Positions 1 through 5,137 of a stretch of DNA of 6,843 bases are shown one piece after another. Each line of letters starts with the position of its first letter. Position 1 is the first letter of the stretch. Source of the DNA: Pseudomonadota bacterium (GTDB lineage Bacteria; Pseudomonadota; Alphaproteobacteria; Sphingomonadales; Sphingomonadaceae); NCBI GenBank assembly GCA_029781465.1, contig JAKOWQ010000297.1:1-6843 (forward strand), written 5' to 3'. The translations under genes and the position numbers were made by a program. Under the pieces are notes generated by a model, which made no database searches, was not told the origin of the DNA, and saw only the letters and a program-made list of their open reading frames with translations.

Positions 1-435
1 GGGCAGCCCTCGGACGCGGCTATCGGGGCGGGGGCGCGCGCCGCCAACGCCGAACAGTTCCTGCGCGAACTGCCCGAAGGGCTCGATACTTTCCTTGGCG
101 AAGGCGGCGCCCGGCTTTCCGGCGGCCAGCGCCAGCGCATCGCGATCGCCCGCGCGGTGCTGCGCGATGCGCCGATCCTGCTGCTCGACGAGGCGACCAG
201 CGCGCTCGACGCCGAAAGCGAACGTTTGGTGCAGGATGCGCTCGAACACCTGATGCAGGGGCGCACCACCCTGGTCATTGCTCACCGCCTCGCCACGGTG
301 CGCGCGGCGGACCGGATCGTGGTGATGGACAAGGGCCGGATCGTCGAAACCGGCACTCACGATGAACTGAGCAAGGCGGGCGGGCTTTATGCCCGGCTGG
401 CCGCGCTGCAATTCGACATGCCGGGCGAGGACTGA
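1..435 (+). CDS. ABC exporter (MsbA-like), C-terminal nucleotide-binding domain, 5' end outside window
   Basis: The last 144 codons of an ABC transporter with fused membrane and ATPase domains, open from the first base of the window. Seen in the visible part: the ABC signature LSGGQRQR (visible residues 39-46), Walker B ILLLDEAT (59-66), D-loop SALD (67-70) and the switch histidine in VIAHRL (His95), followed by the usual C-terminal end ARLAAL. Walker A and the transmembrane half lie upstream of the window. Helix ELPEGLDTFLGEGGARLSGGQ is typical of type IV exporters such as MsbA and related multidrug or lipid flippases. ATP hydrolysis would drive export across the inner membrane. The next gene, uppP, starts 4 bases after the stop, so the two are probably co-transcribed, which fits a lipid or lipid-linked substrate, but this is inference. 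Which substrate it moves cannot be told from this fragment. Confidence 0.93.
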   Translation, partial: GQPSDAAIGAGARAANAEQFLRELPEGLDTFLGEGGARLSGGQRQRIAIARAVLRDAPILLLDEATSALDAESERLVQDALEHLMQGRTTLVIAHRLATVRAADRIVVMDKGRIVETGTHDELSKAGGLYARLAALQFDMPGED

Positions 436-439
436 GCCG

Positions 440-1249
440 ATGGACCTGACGATCACCGCGATCCTGCTTGGCATCGTCGAGGGATTGACCGAATTCATTC
501 CGGTCTCCTCGACCGGGCACCTGATGCTCGCCTCGGTGCTGTTCGGCTATGATGCCAGGACCTGGGCGGTGTTCAACGTGGTGATCCAGCTCGGCGCGAT
601 CCTCGCCGTGGTGGCGCTCTACTGGCGCACCTTCTGGGCGGTGGCGATGGGCCTGCTGCGGCTGGAGCCGCTGGCGGTGCGCTTCGTGGTCAACCTGCTG
701 GTGGCCTTCATTCCCGCCGTGGTGCTGGGCCTGCTGTTCAAGGATCAGATCGACCTGCTGCTCGAAAGCCCCAAGGTTGTCGCCTGGGCGCTGATCGCGG
801 GCGGCGTGGCCATCCTGGCTATTGAGCGGACCGCCAGGCCGGGCGAATATGTCGGCCTGGGGCAACTGCCGGTGCGCCAGGCGTTGGGCGTCGGCTTCCT
901 GCAGTGCCTGGCGATGATCCCGGGGGTGAGCCGTTCGGGCGCGACGATCATGGGGGCGCTGGCGATGGGGATCGAGCGGCGCACTGCGGCCGAATTCAGC
1001 TTTTTCCTGGCGATCCCGACCATGCTGGGCGCGACCGTGCTCGAACTGTGGGATTACCGCCACGATCTGGCCGCGGGCACCGGGGCGGTCGGCTGGGGTG
1101 AGATCGCGGTGGGCTTCGTGGTTGCCTTCGTGGTCGCGCTGGCGGTGATCCGGCTGTTTGTGTCCTATATCAGCCGTTCGGGCTTCGCGCCGTTCGCCTG
1201 GTACCGGATCGCGGCCGGGGCGCTGGCCGTGTTCCTGCTCTACCGTTGA
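440..1249 (+). CDS. uppP: Undecaprenyl-diphosphate phosphatase (UppP/BacA)
   Basis: A 269-residue integral membrane enzyme that dephosphorylates undecaprenyl diphosphate to undecaprenyl phosphate, recycling the lipid carrier for peptidoglycan and surface polysaccharide; overproduction is known to give bacitracin resistance. Both family active-site motifs are present: EGLTEFIPVSSTGHL at residues 14-28 (Glu14, Glu18, Ser24 and His27 match E. coli BacA Glu17, Glu21, Ser27, His30) and PGVSRSGAT at 161-169 (Arg165 matches Arg174). Hydrophobic stretches cover most of the protein, as expected for this multi-pass family, and the length is typical. The ATG at 440 was chosen because GAGGA lies 8 bases before it (427-431) and the protein then begins at the usual N-terminus; an in-frame ATG at 389 would run through the end of the ABC gene. 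It follows that gene by 4 bases, and its stop sits in a short tandem duplication. Confidence 0.96.
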   Translation: MDLTITAILLGIVEGLTEFIPVSSTGHLMLASVLFGYDARTWAVFNVVIQLGAILAVVALYWRTFWAVAMGLLRLEPLAVRFVVNLLVAFIPAVVLGLLFKDQIDLLLESPKVVAWALIAGGVAILAIERTARPGEYVGLGQLPVRQALGVGFLQCLAMIPGVSRSGATIMGALAMGIERRTAAEFSFFLAIPTMLGATVLELWDYRHDLAAGTGAVGWGEIAVGFVVAFVVALAVIRLFVSYISRSGFAPFAWYRIAAGALAVFLLYR

Positions 1250-1279
1250 GTTTCAGACTCTATCGCTGAGTTTCAGACT
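1240..1279. repeat. 20-bp imperfect tandem duplication spanning the uppP/phhA convergent stops
   Basis: Two adjacent 20-base units, ctaccgttgagtttcagact (1240-1259) and ctatcgctgagtttcagact (1260-1279), match at 18 of 20 positions. Each unit contains the end of uppP (Tyr-Arg-TGA) and, on the other strand, the end of phhA (Val-TGA). uppP uses the stop in the first copy and phhA the stop in the second. The two differences fall at the third bases of the Tyr and Arg codons. No stem-loop terminator is evident between these genes. Confidence 0.9.
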
Positions 1280-2190
1280 GGCCGGGCTCCGCTGCCGCGT
1301 CCACCGCGCAGGAAATATTCCTGGGTGCCGCGGTGCAGCACGTCGTCGATGTCGATCACCGCGCTGTTGGCATAGGTGAAACCGGGGGCAAGGCTGCGAT
1401 AGAGCCGGTCGAAATCGCGCTCGACCGTATCGTGATACAGTTCCTTGAAGCTCTCGATCACGAAATAGCTGGGTTGCAGATCGTCGATCACGTAATCGGT
1501 GCGCATCACCCGGTCGACGTTGAGCATGATCCGGTTGGGGCTTTCGGCCTCAAGGCAGAACACCGCCTCGGCCGGTCCCGACAGAATCCCCGCGCCATAG
1601 GCCCGAAGCCCCGCCTGCTCGAGGATCAGTCCGAATTCGACTGTGTACCAATAGAGCGCGCCCAGCGCCTTCAGGCGGTTGTGGCGCATCGCCTTCCACC
1701 CGGCGCGGCCATATTCCTGCATGTAATCGGCATAGGTCGGGTCGGTCAGCATCGGCACGTGGCCGAACACGTCATGGAACACGTCGGGTTCCTGGATGTA
1801 GTCGAAGGTCTCGCGGGTGCGGATGAAGTTGCCGGCCGGGAAGCGCCGGTTGGCCAGGTGCCAGAAGAACACGTGATCGGGGATCAGCATCGGCACCGGC
1901 ACCACGCTCCATCCGGTCAGCGCCCCCAGCTCTTCGGACAGCGTGGCGAATTCGGGCACCCCGCCGCGCCCGAGATCGAGCTTGTCGAGCCCGGCCAGGA
2001 ACGTGCTTGCCGCCCGGCCGGGGAGTACCTGCATCTGCCGCGCGAACAGCGCGTCCCAGATCGCGTTTTCCTCCGAGCCATAGCGGTGCTGGGCAGGTTC
2101 GAGCCAGTCTTCGCCGACATGCGCGGGGCGCTTGAGCGGGGCGGTGAACACATCGGTGCCCATCTCGGGCAAGCGGGTGAAATCGGACAT
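1273..2190 (-). CDS. phhA: Phenylalanine 4-hydroxylase
   Basis: A 305-residue, non-haem iron, tetrahydrobiopterin-dependent cytosolic enzyme that converts phenylalanine to tyrosine, the entry step to tyrosine/homogentisate breakdown. The catalytic core is clear: IPDHVFFWHLANRRFPAGN around residues 103-121, then EPDVFHDVFGHVPML with iron ligands His139 and His144, and WYTVEFGL with the third ligand Glu185. GILSGPAEAVF (201-211) is also typical. There is no N-terminal regulatory ACT domain, as in other bacterial monomeric enzymes. The ATG at 2190 (MSDFTRL) was chosen because it begins the conserved part; an in-frame ATG at 2208 (MVTYAT) is possible. Neither has a good Shine-Dalgarno sequence, and a promoter-like -10 lies only 7 bases before 2190, so a leaderless message is possible. 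A palindrome covers the start. It diverges from ppk2 and converges on uppP. The glycine-rich tail GGRGSGARPV looks unstructured. Confidence 0.95.
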   Translation of the reverse strand: MSDFTRLPEMGTDVFTAPLKRPAHVGEDWLEPAQHRYGSEENAIWDALFARQMQVLPGRAASTFLAGLDKLDLGRGGVPEFATLSEELGALTGWSVVPVPMLIPDHVFFWHLANRRFPAGNFIRTRETFDYIQEPDVFHDVFGHVPMLTDPTYADYMQEYGRAGWKAMRHNRLKALGALYWYTVEFGLILEQAGLRAYGAGILSGPAEAVFCLEAESPNRIMLNVDRVMRTDYVIDDLQPSYFVIESFKELYHDTVERDFDRLYRSLAPGFTYANSAVIDIDDVLHRGTQEYFLRGGRGSGARPV

Positions 2191-2208
2191 GGTTGCATAT
2201 GTAACCAT
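2189..2208. promoter_or_regulatory. 20-bp palindromic operator candidate over the phhA start
   Basis: The sequence ATGGTTGCATATGTAACCAT is a 20-bp palindrome with one mismatched pair (positions 7 and 14), centred on CATATG. It overlaps both candidate phhA start codons (2190 and 2208) and the best -10 candidate for phhA. Its size and symmetry suit a dimeric helix-turn-helix regulator; MarR-type sites often look like this, but no regulator gene is in view, so the protein is unknown. Binding here would block phhA transcription directly, and could also affect ppk2, which starts 71 bases to the right. Confidence 0.55.
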
Positions 2209-2226
2209 TTCAAAGCGGGACAGCAA
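2198..2226 (-). promoter_or_regulatory. Possible phhA promoter giving a leaderless transcript
   Basis: Read on the minus strand, TTGCTG (2226-2221) is followed after exactly 17 bases by TACATA (2203-2198). The -35 is good; the -10 matches TATAAT at only three positions. Seven bases then separate the -10 from the phhA ATG at 2190, so transcription would begin at or next to the start codon. This would explain the missing Shine-Dalgarno sequence. Spacing supports it, the weak -10 does not; it is a candidate only. Confidence 0.3.
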
Positions 2227-2278
2227 CGCCCCTCGCGCCCAGTTGCCTTGGCGGCAGGAAAGGGCAATTCTGGCGCGC

Positions 2279-3055
2279 ATGAAGAATCTCAAGCGCAAGA
2301 AGTTCGAGAAGCTCTACCGTCCGCTGGAGGAAGAGCTGGTGGCGATGGCCCGCTGGGTCGCGGCAACCGGGGCACGGGTGCTGGTGCTGTTCGAGGGACG
2401 CGATACGGCGGGCAAGGGCGGGGCGATCCAGGCGCTCGCCCGTCCACTCAACCCGCGCCAGTGCCGGATTGTGGCGCTGCCCAAGCCGAGCGAGCGCGAA
2501 CAGAGCCAGTGGTATTTCCAGCGCTATGCCGAACACCTGCCAGCAGCCGGCGAAATCGTGCTGTTTGATCGTTCGTGGTACAACCGCGCGGGGGTGGAAA
2601 AGGTCATGGGCTTTGCCAGCCAGGCCCAGGTCGCGGCCTTTCTCGATCACGCTCCGCGCTTCGAGCAGTTGCTGGTCGATGATGGCGTGCTGCTGTTCAA
2701 GTACTGGCTCACCACCGATCAGGCCCGCCAGGAGGAGCGGCTGGCCGAACGGCTGGACGATCCGCTCAAGCGCTGGAAGCTCTCGCCAATCGACCTTGCC
2801 GCGCGCGAGAAATACGATGCCTATACCCAGGCCCGCGAAGCCATGCTCAAGGCTACCCACAGCGCCCATGCGCCCTGGACCCTGGTCGACTTCAACGACC
2901 AGCGGCGCGGGCGGCTGACCCTGATCCGCGATCTGCTTGACCGGCTTCCCGATACGCGTGTCGAACCCGAGCCGCTTGAGCTGGCGCCGCTGGACCACGA
3001 GCTCTCGGTCGAGGGTTACACCGTGCTCAAGCCACTCCCTCCCTACAACCCTTGA
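2279..3055 (+). CDS. ppk2: Polyphosphate kinase 2 (PPK2 family)
   Basis: A 258-residue cytosolic P-loop kinase that moves phosphate between polyphosphate and nucleoside diphosphates (mainly ADP or GDP), linking polyphosphate stores to the nucleotide pool. One PPK2 domain fills the protein. Seen: Walker A in FEGRDTAGKGGAI (residues 38-50), the ALPKPSEREQSQWYFQRY segment (66-83), Walker B region GEIVLFDRSWYNRAGVE (91-107), and the lid-helix motif RWKLSPID (165-172). The single domain and these motifs fit class I, the nucleoside-diphosphate type; substrate preference is not readable from sequence. The ATG at 2279 was chosen because the family N-terminus (KKFEKLYRPLEEELV, then the ATGARVLVLFEGRD strand) begins directly after it; AGGAAAGGG lies upstream but rather far (15 bases or more). 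Further in-frame ATGs at 2189 and 2132 run into phhA. A hairpin follows downstream. It diverges from phhA with no evident functional link. Confidence 0.94.
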   Translation: MKNLKRKKFEKLYRPLEEELVAMARWVAATGARVLVLFEGRDTAGKGGAIQALARPLNPRQCRIVALPKPSEREQSQWYFQRYAEHLPAAGEIVLFDRSWYNRAGVEKVMGFASQAQVAAFLDHAPRFEQLLVDDGVLLFKYWLTTDQARQEERLAERLDDPLKRWKLSPIDLAAREKYDAYTQAREAMLKATHSAHAPWTLVDFNDQRRGRLTLIRDLLDRLPDTRVEPEPLELAPLDHELSVEGYTVLKPLPPYNP

Positions 3056-3091
3056 CTTTGCGGCCCTTCTGACGCATTGGCGCGGCCTTCC

Positions 3092-3124
3092 GGGGCGGCG
3101 CTCGCGTGCCGCCCCTGTGGTTTT
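3092..3124 (+). terminator. Terminator-like hairpin after ppk2
   Basis: GGGGCGGC (3092-3099) and GCCGCCCC (3108-3115) form a perfect 8-bp stem with an 8-base loop. Five bases later come four Ts (3121-3124). The stem is strong but the U-run is short and displaced, so efficiency is uncertain. Its position, 37 bases after the ppk2 stop and before rpmG, fits the end of the ppk2 transcript; the rpmG promoter would then lie at 3125-3165, where I see no convincing -35/-10 pair. Confidence 0.6.
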
Positions 3125-3176
3125 CAACGCAATTTTTGCGGCTTTCGGGCCGAATCGGAAAGTACAGGATAGCGCC

Positions 3177-3344
3177 ATGGCGAAGCCCGCAACCGTCAAG
3201 ATCCGTCTGGTCTCGACCGCCGACACCGGCTTCTTCTACGTCACCAAGAAGAATCCGCGCAACACGACCGAGAAGATGAGCTTCAAGAAGTACGATCCCG
3301 TCGTGCGCAAGCATGTCGAGTTCAAGGAAGCCAAGATCAAGTAA
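3177..3344 (+). CDS. rpmG: 50S ribosomal protein L33
   Basis: A 55-residue basic protein of the large ribosomal subunit, located near the E site. The whole sequence matches bacterial L33: MAKPATVKIRLVSTADTGFF at the start, then YVTKKNPRNTTEKM (21-34), and KKYDPVVRKHVEFKEAKIK at the end. It has no cysteines, so it is the zinc-free form. AGGA at 3166-3169 is 7 bases before the ATG, which settles the start. It stands between the hairpin after ppk2 and lolA, whose start is 41 bases beyond the stop; no terminator is seen in that gap, so read-through from rpmG into lolA is likely. Confidence 0.97.
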   Translation: MAKPATVKIRLVSTADTGFFYVTKKNPRNTTEKMSFKKYDPVVRKHVEFKEAKIK

Positions 3345-3385
3345 GGTTCATGGCGAGTTCAAGCCCTCCGGTTAGGACTGGGCCG

Positions 3386-4045
3386 ATGAACCCGATGAAG
3401 CTTTCCTTCCGATCGCTCGCAGGTGCCGCCGTTTCGGCGGCGCTTGTCGTTTGTGCCGCTGGCGCGCTGACCGCGCCTGTCGCCGTGGGCGCGCAAGCGA
3501 CCAGCGGCGAGCTGACGCAGGCCGTTACCGCCTTGCGCGGGATTTCCACCCTGCGCGCCGATTTCGTCCAGACCGATCGCAACGGCGGCCAGACCCGCGG
3601 GGTGATGACGCTCAAGCGTCCGGGGCGGATTCGCTTCCAGTACGAAAAGGGCGTGCCGTTCCTGATCGTTTCGGACGGCAAGGCGCTGACCTTTGTCGAC
3701 TACCAGGTGCGCCAGGTTCAGCGCTGGCCGATCTCCAACAGCCCGCTTGGCGCGCTGTTCGATCCCGATCGCGATGTGGCGAAATACGGCAAGCTGGTCG
3801 ATACCGGCAATGCCGGTCTGGTCGCGGTCGAAGTGCGTGACAAGGCCCATCCCGAATACGGTGTGATCACCCTGGTTTTCGTGCGCAAGGCCTCGGCGCC
3901 GGGCGGGCTTGAGCTGACCAGCTGGGCCGCGCTCGATGCGCAGAACAACCGCACCCGGGTGTCGCTGGCGAATCATCAGTACGGTCTCGCCGTTCCTGAC
4001 AGCACCTTTCGCTACAACGACCCGCGCCGGCCCGCTCGTCGATGA
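3386..4045 (+). CDS. lolA: LolA-family outer-membrane lipoprotein carrier
   Basis: A 219-residue exported protein of the LolA family, the periplasmic chaperone that carries lipoproteins from the LolCDE transporter to the outer membrane. Residues 1-38 form a signal peptide: MNPMKLSFRS, then a long Ala/Val/Leu stretch ending GAQA, with likely cleavage after Ala38 before TSGELTQAV. The mature part shows family features: LRADFVQTDRNGGQTRGVMTLKRPGRIRFQYE (about 56-87), then FLIVSDGKALTFVDYQVRQVQRWP (92-115), and ELTSWAALDAQNNRTRVSL later. There is no cysteine after the signal peptide, so it is soluble. The ATG at 3386 was chosen over 3350 because AGGA (3374-3377) is 8 bases upstream and the signal peptide then starts cleanly; the ATG at 3350 has only 3 bases after its nearest purine run. 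The weakly conserved family also includes related lipid carriers, so the exact cargo is inferred. Confidence 0.9.
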   Translation: MNPMKLSFRSLAGAAVSAALVVCAAGALTAPVAVGAQATSGELTQAVTALRGISTLRADFVQTDRNGGQTRGVMTLKRPGRIRFQYEKGVPFLIVSDGKALTFVDYQVRQVQRWPISNSPLGALFDPDRDVAKYGKLVDTGNAGLVAVEVRDKAHPEYGVITLVFVRKASAPGGLELTSWAALDAQNNRTRVSLANHQYGLAVPDSTFRYNDPRRPARR

Positions 4046-4224
4046 GGGCGAACGGTCTGTCGAGGACCGTGCCGCTGCTGCGACAAAGTGCGACAATTGC
4101 GCGCGCTTCGTTCATGGGCCAGCAAGCCGAAACGGGCTAGATATGTCCTCGACGGCGCGGCCTGAGGCAGGGTTTCCCCCCTGTTGCCCAAAGCCTCCAG
4201 TAAGGTCGCTCCGTCAAGCGTGAC

Positions 4225-4239
4225 GAACGCAAAACGAAC
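4225..4239. promoter_or_regulatory. GAAC-N7-GAAC direct repeat resembling the alphaproteobacterial LexA box
   Basis: GAAC (4225-4228), seven bases, GAAC (4236-4239); the repeat is really ACGAAC twice with an 11-base period. The LexA site of many alphaproteobacteria is GTTC-N7-GTTC, the reverse complement of this. The next gene, xthA, is a DNA-repair gene. Against it: the site overlaps the left arm of a terminator that lies between it and xthA, and no promoter is evident around it. Confidence 0.3.
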
Positions 4240-4273
4240 CCTCGGTCCATTGCCCCCGGACCGAGGGTTTTTT
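4237..4273 (+). terminator. Strong intrinsic terminator
   Basis: AACCCTCGGTCC (4237-4248) and GGACCGAGGGTT (4258-4269) form a perfect 12-bp stem around a 9-base loop, running directly into six Ts (4268-4273). It ends the lolA transcript or a separate small RNA, and implies that xthA-ribA have their own promoter in 4274-4345, unless transcription reads through. On the minus strand the stem is followed by GTTCGTTTT, so it could also work weakly in reverse. Confidence 0.92.
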
Positions 4274-4301
4274 CGATTCCCGCGCGGTCCAGGGTCAACA
4301 A

Positions 4302-4333
4302 AGGTGCCCTTGCCGCACCCGTGCAAGGCACCT
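4302..4333 (+). promoter_or_regulatory. Large inverted repeat in the xthA leader
   Basis: AGGTGCC-C-TTGC (4302-4313) pairs with GCAAGGCACCT (4323-4333): 11 base pairs with one bulged C (4309) and a 9-base loop. It ends 12 bases before the xthA ATG and is not followed by Ts, so it is not an intrinsic terminator. It could be an RNA hairpin in the xthA-ribA leader that limits ribosome access (the AAGG at 4325-4328 is inside the stem), or a DNA operator. Function unknown. Confidence 0.55.
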
Positions 4334-4345
4334 AAAGCCACCACC

Positions 4346-5137
4346 ATGGTCACTATCGCCACCTGGAACATCAATTCGGTGCGCCTGCGGATCGATCAGG
4401 TCGAACGGTTCCTGCGCGAGCAGGCCCCCGACGTGCTGTGCCTGCAGGAGATCAAGACCGAAGAAAAGCACTTCCCCCACGAGGCTTTCGAGGCGCTGGG
4501 CTATGTCCACCGCGCGGTCCACGGGCAGAAGGGCTATCACGGCGTCGCCACGGTCAGCCGGATTCCCATTCGCGAGCTTTCGCGCAACGATTGGCAAGCC
4601 AACGGCGAGGCGCGCCATGTCGGGGTCGAGCTGCTCGGCACCGGCCAGGGACTGGTGCTGGAAAACGTCTACATCCCGGCCGGGGGCGACATTCCCGACC
4701 GTGAGGCCAATCCGAAGTTCGGCCAGAAGCTCGATTTCCTGGCCCGCATGGCCGACTGGGCCGGACGGCTCGAGCGGCCGACGCTGCTGGTGGGCGATTT
4801 CAACATCGCCCCGCTCGATTGCGACGTTTACGATCACAAGGCGCTGGTCAAGGTGGTCAGCCACACGCCTGTAGAGATCGAGGCGTTGTGGCGGCTGCGC
4901 GATGCCCACGGCTGGGTCGATCTGGGCCGCAAGCACATCCCCGCGCCGGAGCGCAACTGGACCTGGTGGTCCTACCGCACCTACTGGCAGGACAAGGACC
5001 GGGGGCGGCGGCTCGATCACATGTGGGCCTCGCCCGAACTGGCCGCGCAATCGACCGGCCACCGCTTCGTCGAGGAAACCCGCAAGTGGGATCAGCCCAG
5101 CGATCACGTGCCGCTGATCACGGAGTTCGATCTTTGA
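4346..5137 (+). CDS. xthA: Exodeoxyribonuclease III / AP endonuclease
   Basis: A 263-residue cytosolic repair nuclease of the exonuclease-endonuclease-phosphatase fold, which cuts DNA 5' to abasic sites and removes nucleotides or blocks from 3' ends (base excision repair). Motifs in order: IATWNINSVRLR (4-15; metal/DNA binding Asn8), DVLCLQEIKT with metal ligand Glu35, KGYHGVATVSR (62-72), NVYIPAGG with Tyr109, LLVGDFNIAP with Asp151 and Asn153, NWTWWSYRTYW (204-214), RRLDHMW with Asp224, and SDHVPL with Asp253-His254. All catalytic positions are intact. The ATG at 4346 was chosen because the fold begins at residue 3; longer in-frame starts such as 4184 would translate through the terminator. 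The Shine-Dalgarno sequence is poor, and an inverted repeat sits just upstream. The stop codon overlaps the ribA start, so the two genes form an operon. Confidence 0.96.
   Translation: MVTIATWNINSVRLRIDQVERFLREQAPDVLCLQEIKTEEKHFPHEAFEALGYVHRAVHGQKGYHGVATVSRIPIRELSRNDWQANGEARHVGVELLGTGQGLVLENVYIPAGGDIPDREANPKFGQKLDFLARMADWAGRLERPTLLVGDFNIAPLDCDVYDHKALVKVVSHTPVEIEALWRLRDAHGWVDLGRKHIPAPERNWTWWSYRTYWQDKDRGRRLDHMWASPELAAQSTGHRFVEETRKWDQPSDHVPLITEFDL
5122..5137 (+). promoter_or_regulatory. Ribosome binding site and TTG start of ribA, overlapping the xthA stop
   Basis: GGAG (5122-5125) is followed after 8 bases by TTG (5134-5136), which shares two bases with the xthA TGA (5135-5137) in the string TTGA. 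This is the usual layout for translational coupling, with TTG in place of ATG. A GTG at 5152 is the next in-frame alternative but has no comparable site before it. Confidence 0.7.

Larger units (their letters stand above)
4046..4345 (+). other. 300-base gene-free region between lolA and xthA; possible small RNA
   Basis: No convincing coding sequence on either strand. Elements in order: a 6-bp inverted repeat ACGGTC/GACCGT (4052-4070) without a T-run; a short stem GGC-AGGG/CCCT-GCC with a GTT bulge (4166-4188); a CCTCC anti-Shine-Dalgarno-like segment (4194-4198) in a stretch with no evident pairing; a hairpin CGTCA-AGCG-TGACG (4212-4225); and a strong terminator (4237-4273). Hairpins plus a CCTCC segment ahead of an intrinsic terminator are what a bacterial small RNA of roughly 110-130 bases would look like. 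TAGATA at 4138-4143 could be a -10, but no good -35 sits at the right distance. It may equally be just the lolA 3' untranslated region. I recognise no Rfam family (not SRP RNA, tmRNA or RNase P). Confidence 0.35.

Noticed and set aside
389..440. Longer uppP start at ATG 389
   Set aside because: It would add 17 residues overlapping the ABC gene in another frame; the ATG at 440 has a well-placed Shine-Dalgarno sequence.
275..1063. Long minus-strand open frame (262 codons) opposite uppP
   Set aside because: Rich in His/Arg/Gln with no family resemblance. It is the open antisense frame common in GC-rich genes; uppP on the other strand is certain.
1333..2568. Long plus-strand open frame (411 codons) across phhA and into ppk2
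   Set aside because: Antisense to phhA and out of frame with ppk2, both of which have intact catalytic motifs.
2210..3226. Long minus-strand open frame (338 codons) opposite ppk2
   Set aside because: Low-complexity shadow with no recognisable domain; ppk2 is clear on the plus strand.
3350..3386. Longer lolA start at ATG 3350
   Set aside because: It would put polar residues before the signal peptide and has only 3 bases after its purine run; ATG 3386 has AGGA at 8 bases.
4052..4070. Inverted repeat ACGGTC/GACCGT just after lolA as a terminator
   Set aside because: Only 6 base pairs and no T-run; a much stronger terminator lies at 4237-4273.
3359..4096. Minus-strand open frame (245 codons) opposite lolA
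   Set aside because: Arg/Gly/Ala-rich shadow; the plus strand carries a signal peptide and LolA features.
4143..4223. Small ORF of 26 codons (MSSTARPEAG...)
   Set aside because: No Shine-Dalgarno sequence, no recognisable features, and it lies across predicted hairpins; chance open frame.
4046..4345. tRNA, SRP RNA, 6S RNA or FMN riboswitch in the gene-free region
   Set aside because: No cloverleaf or CCA end, no GGAAGG-type SRP loop, and no FMN-element conserved blocks. 6S RNA could not be shown by eye.
4184..4346. Longer xthA start at ATG 4184
   Set aside because: The added 54 residues would be translated from the terminator and hairpin region; the enzyme fold starts at 4346.
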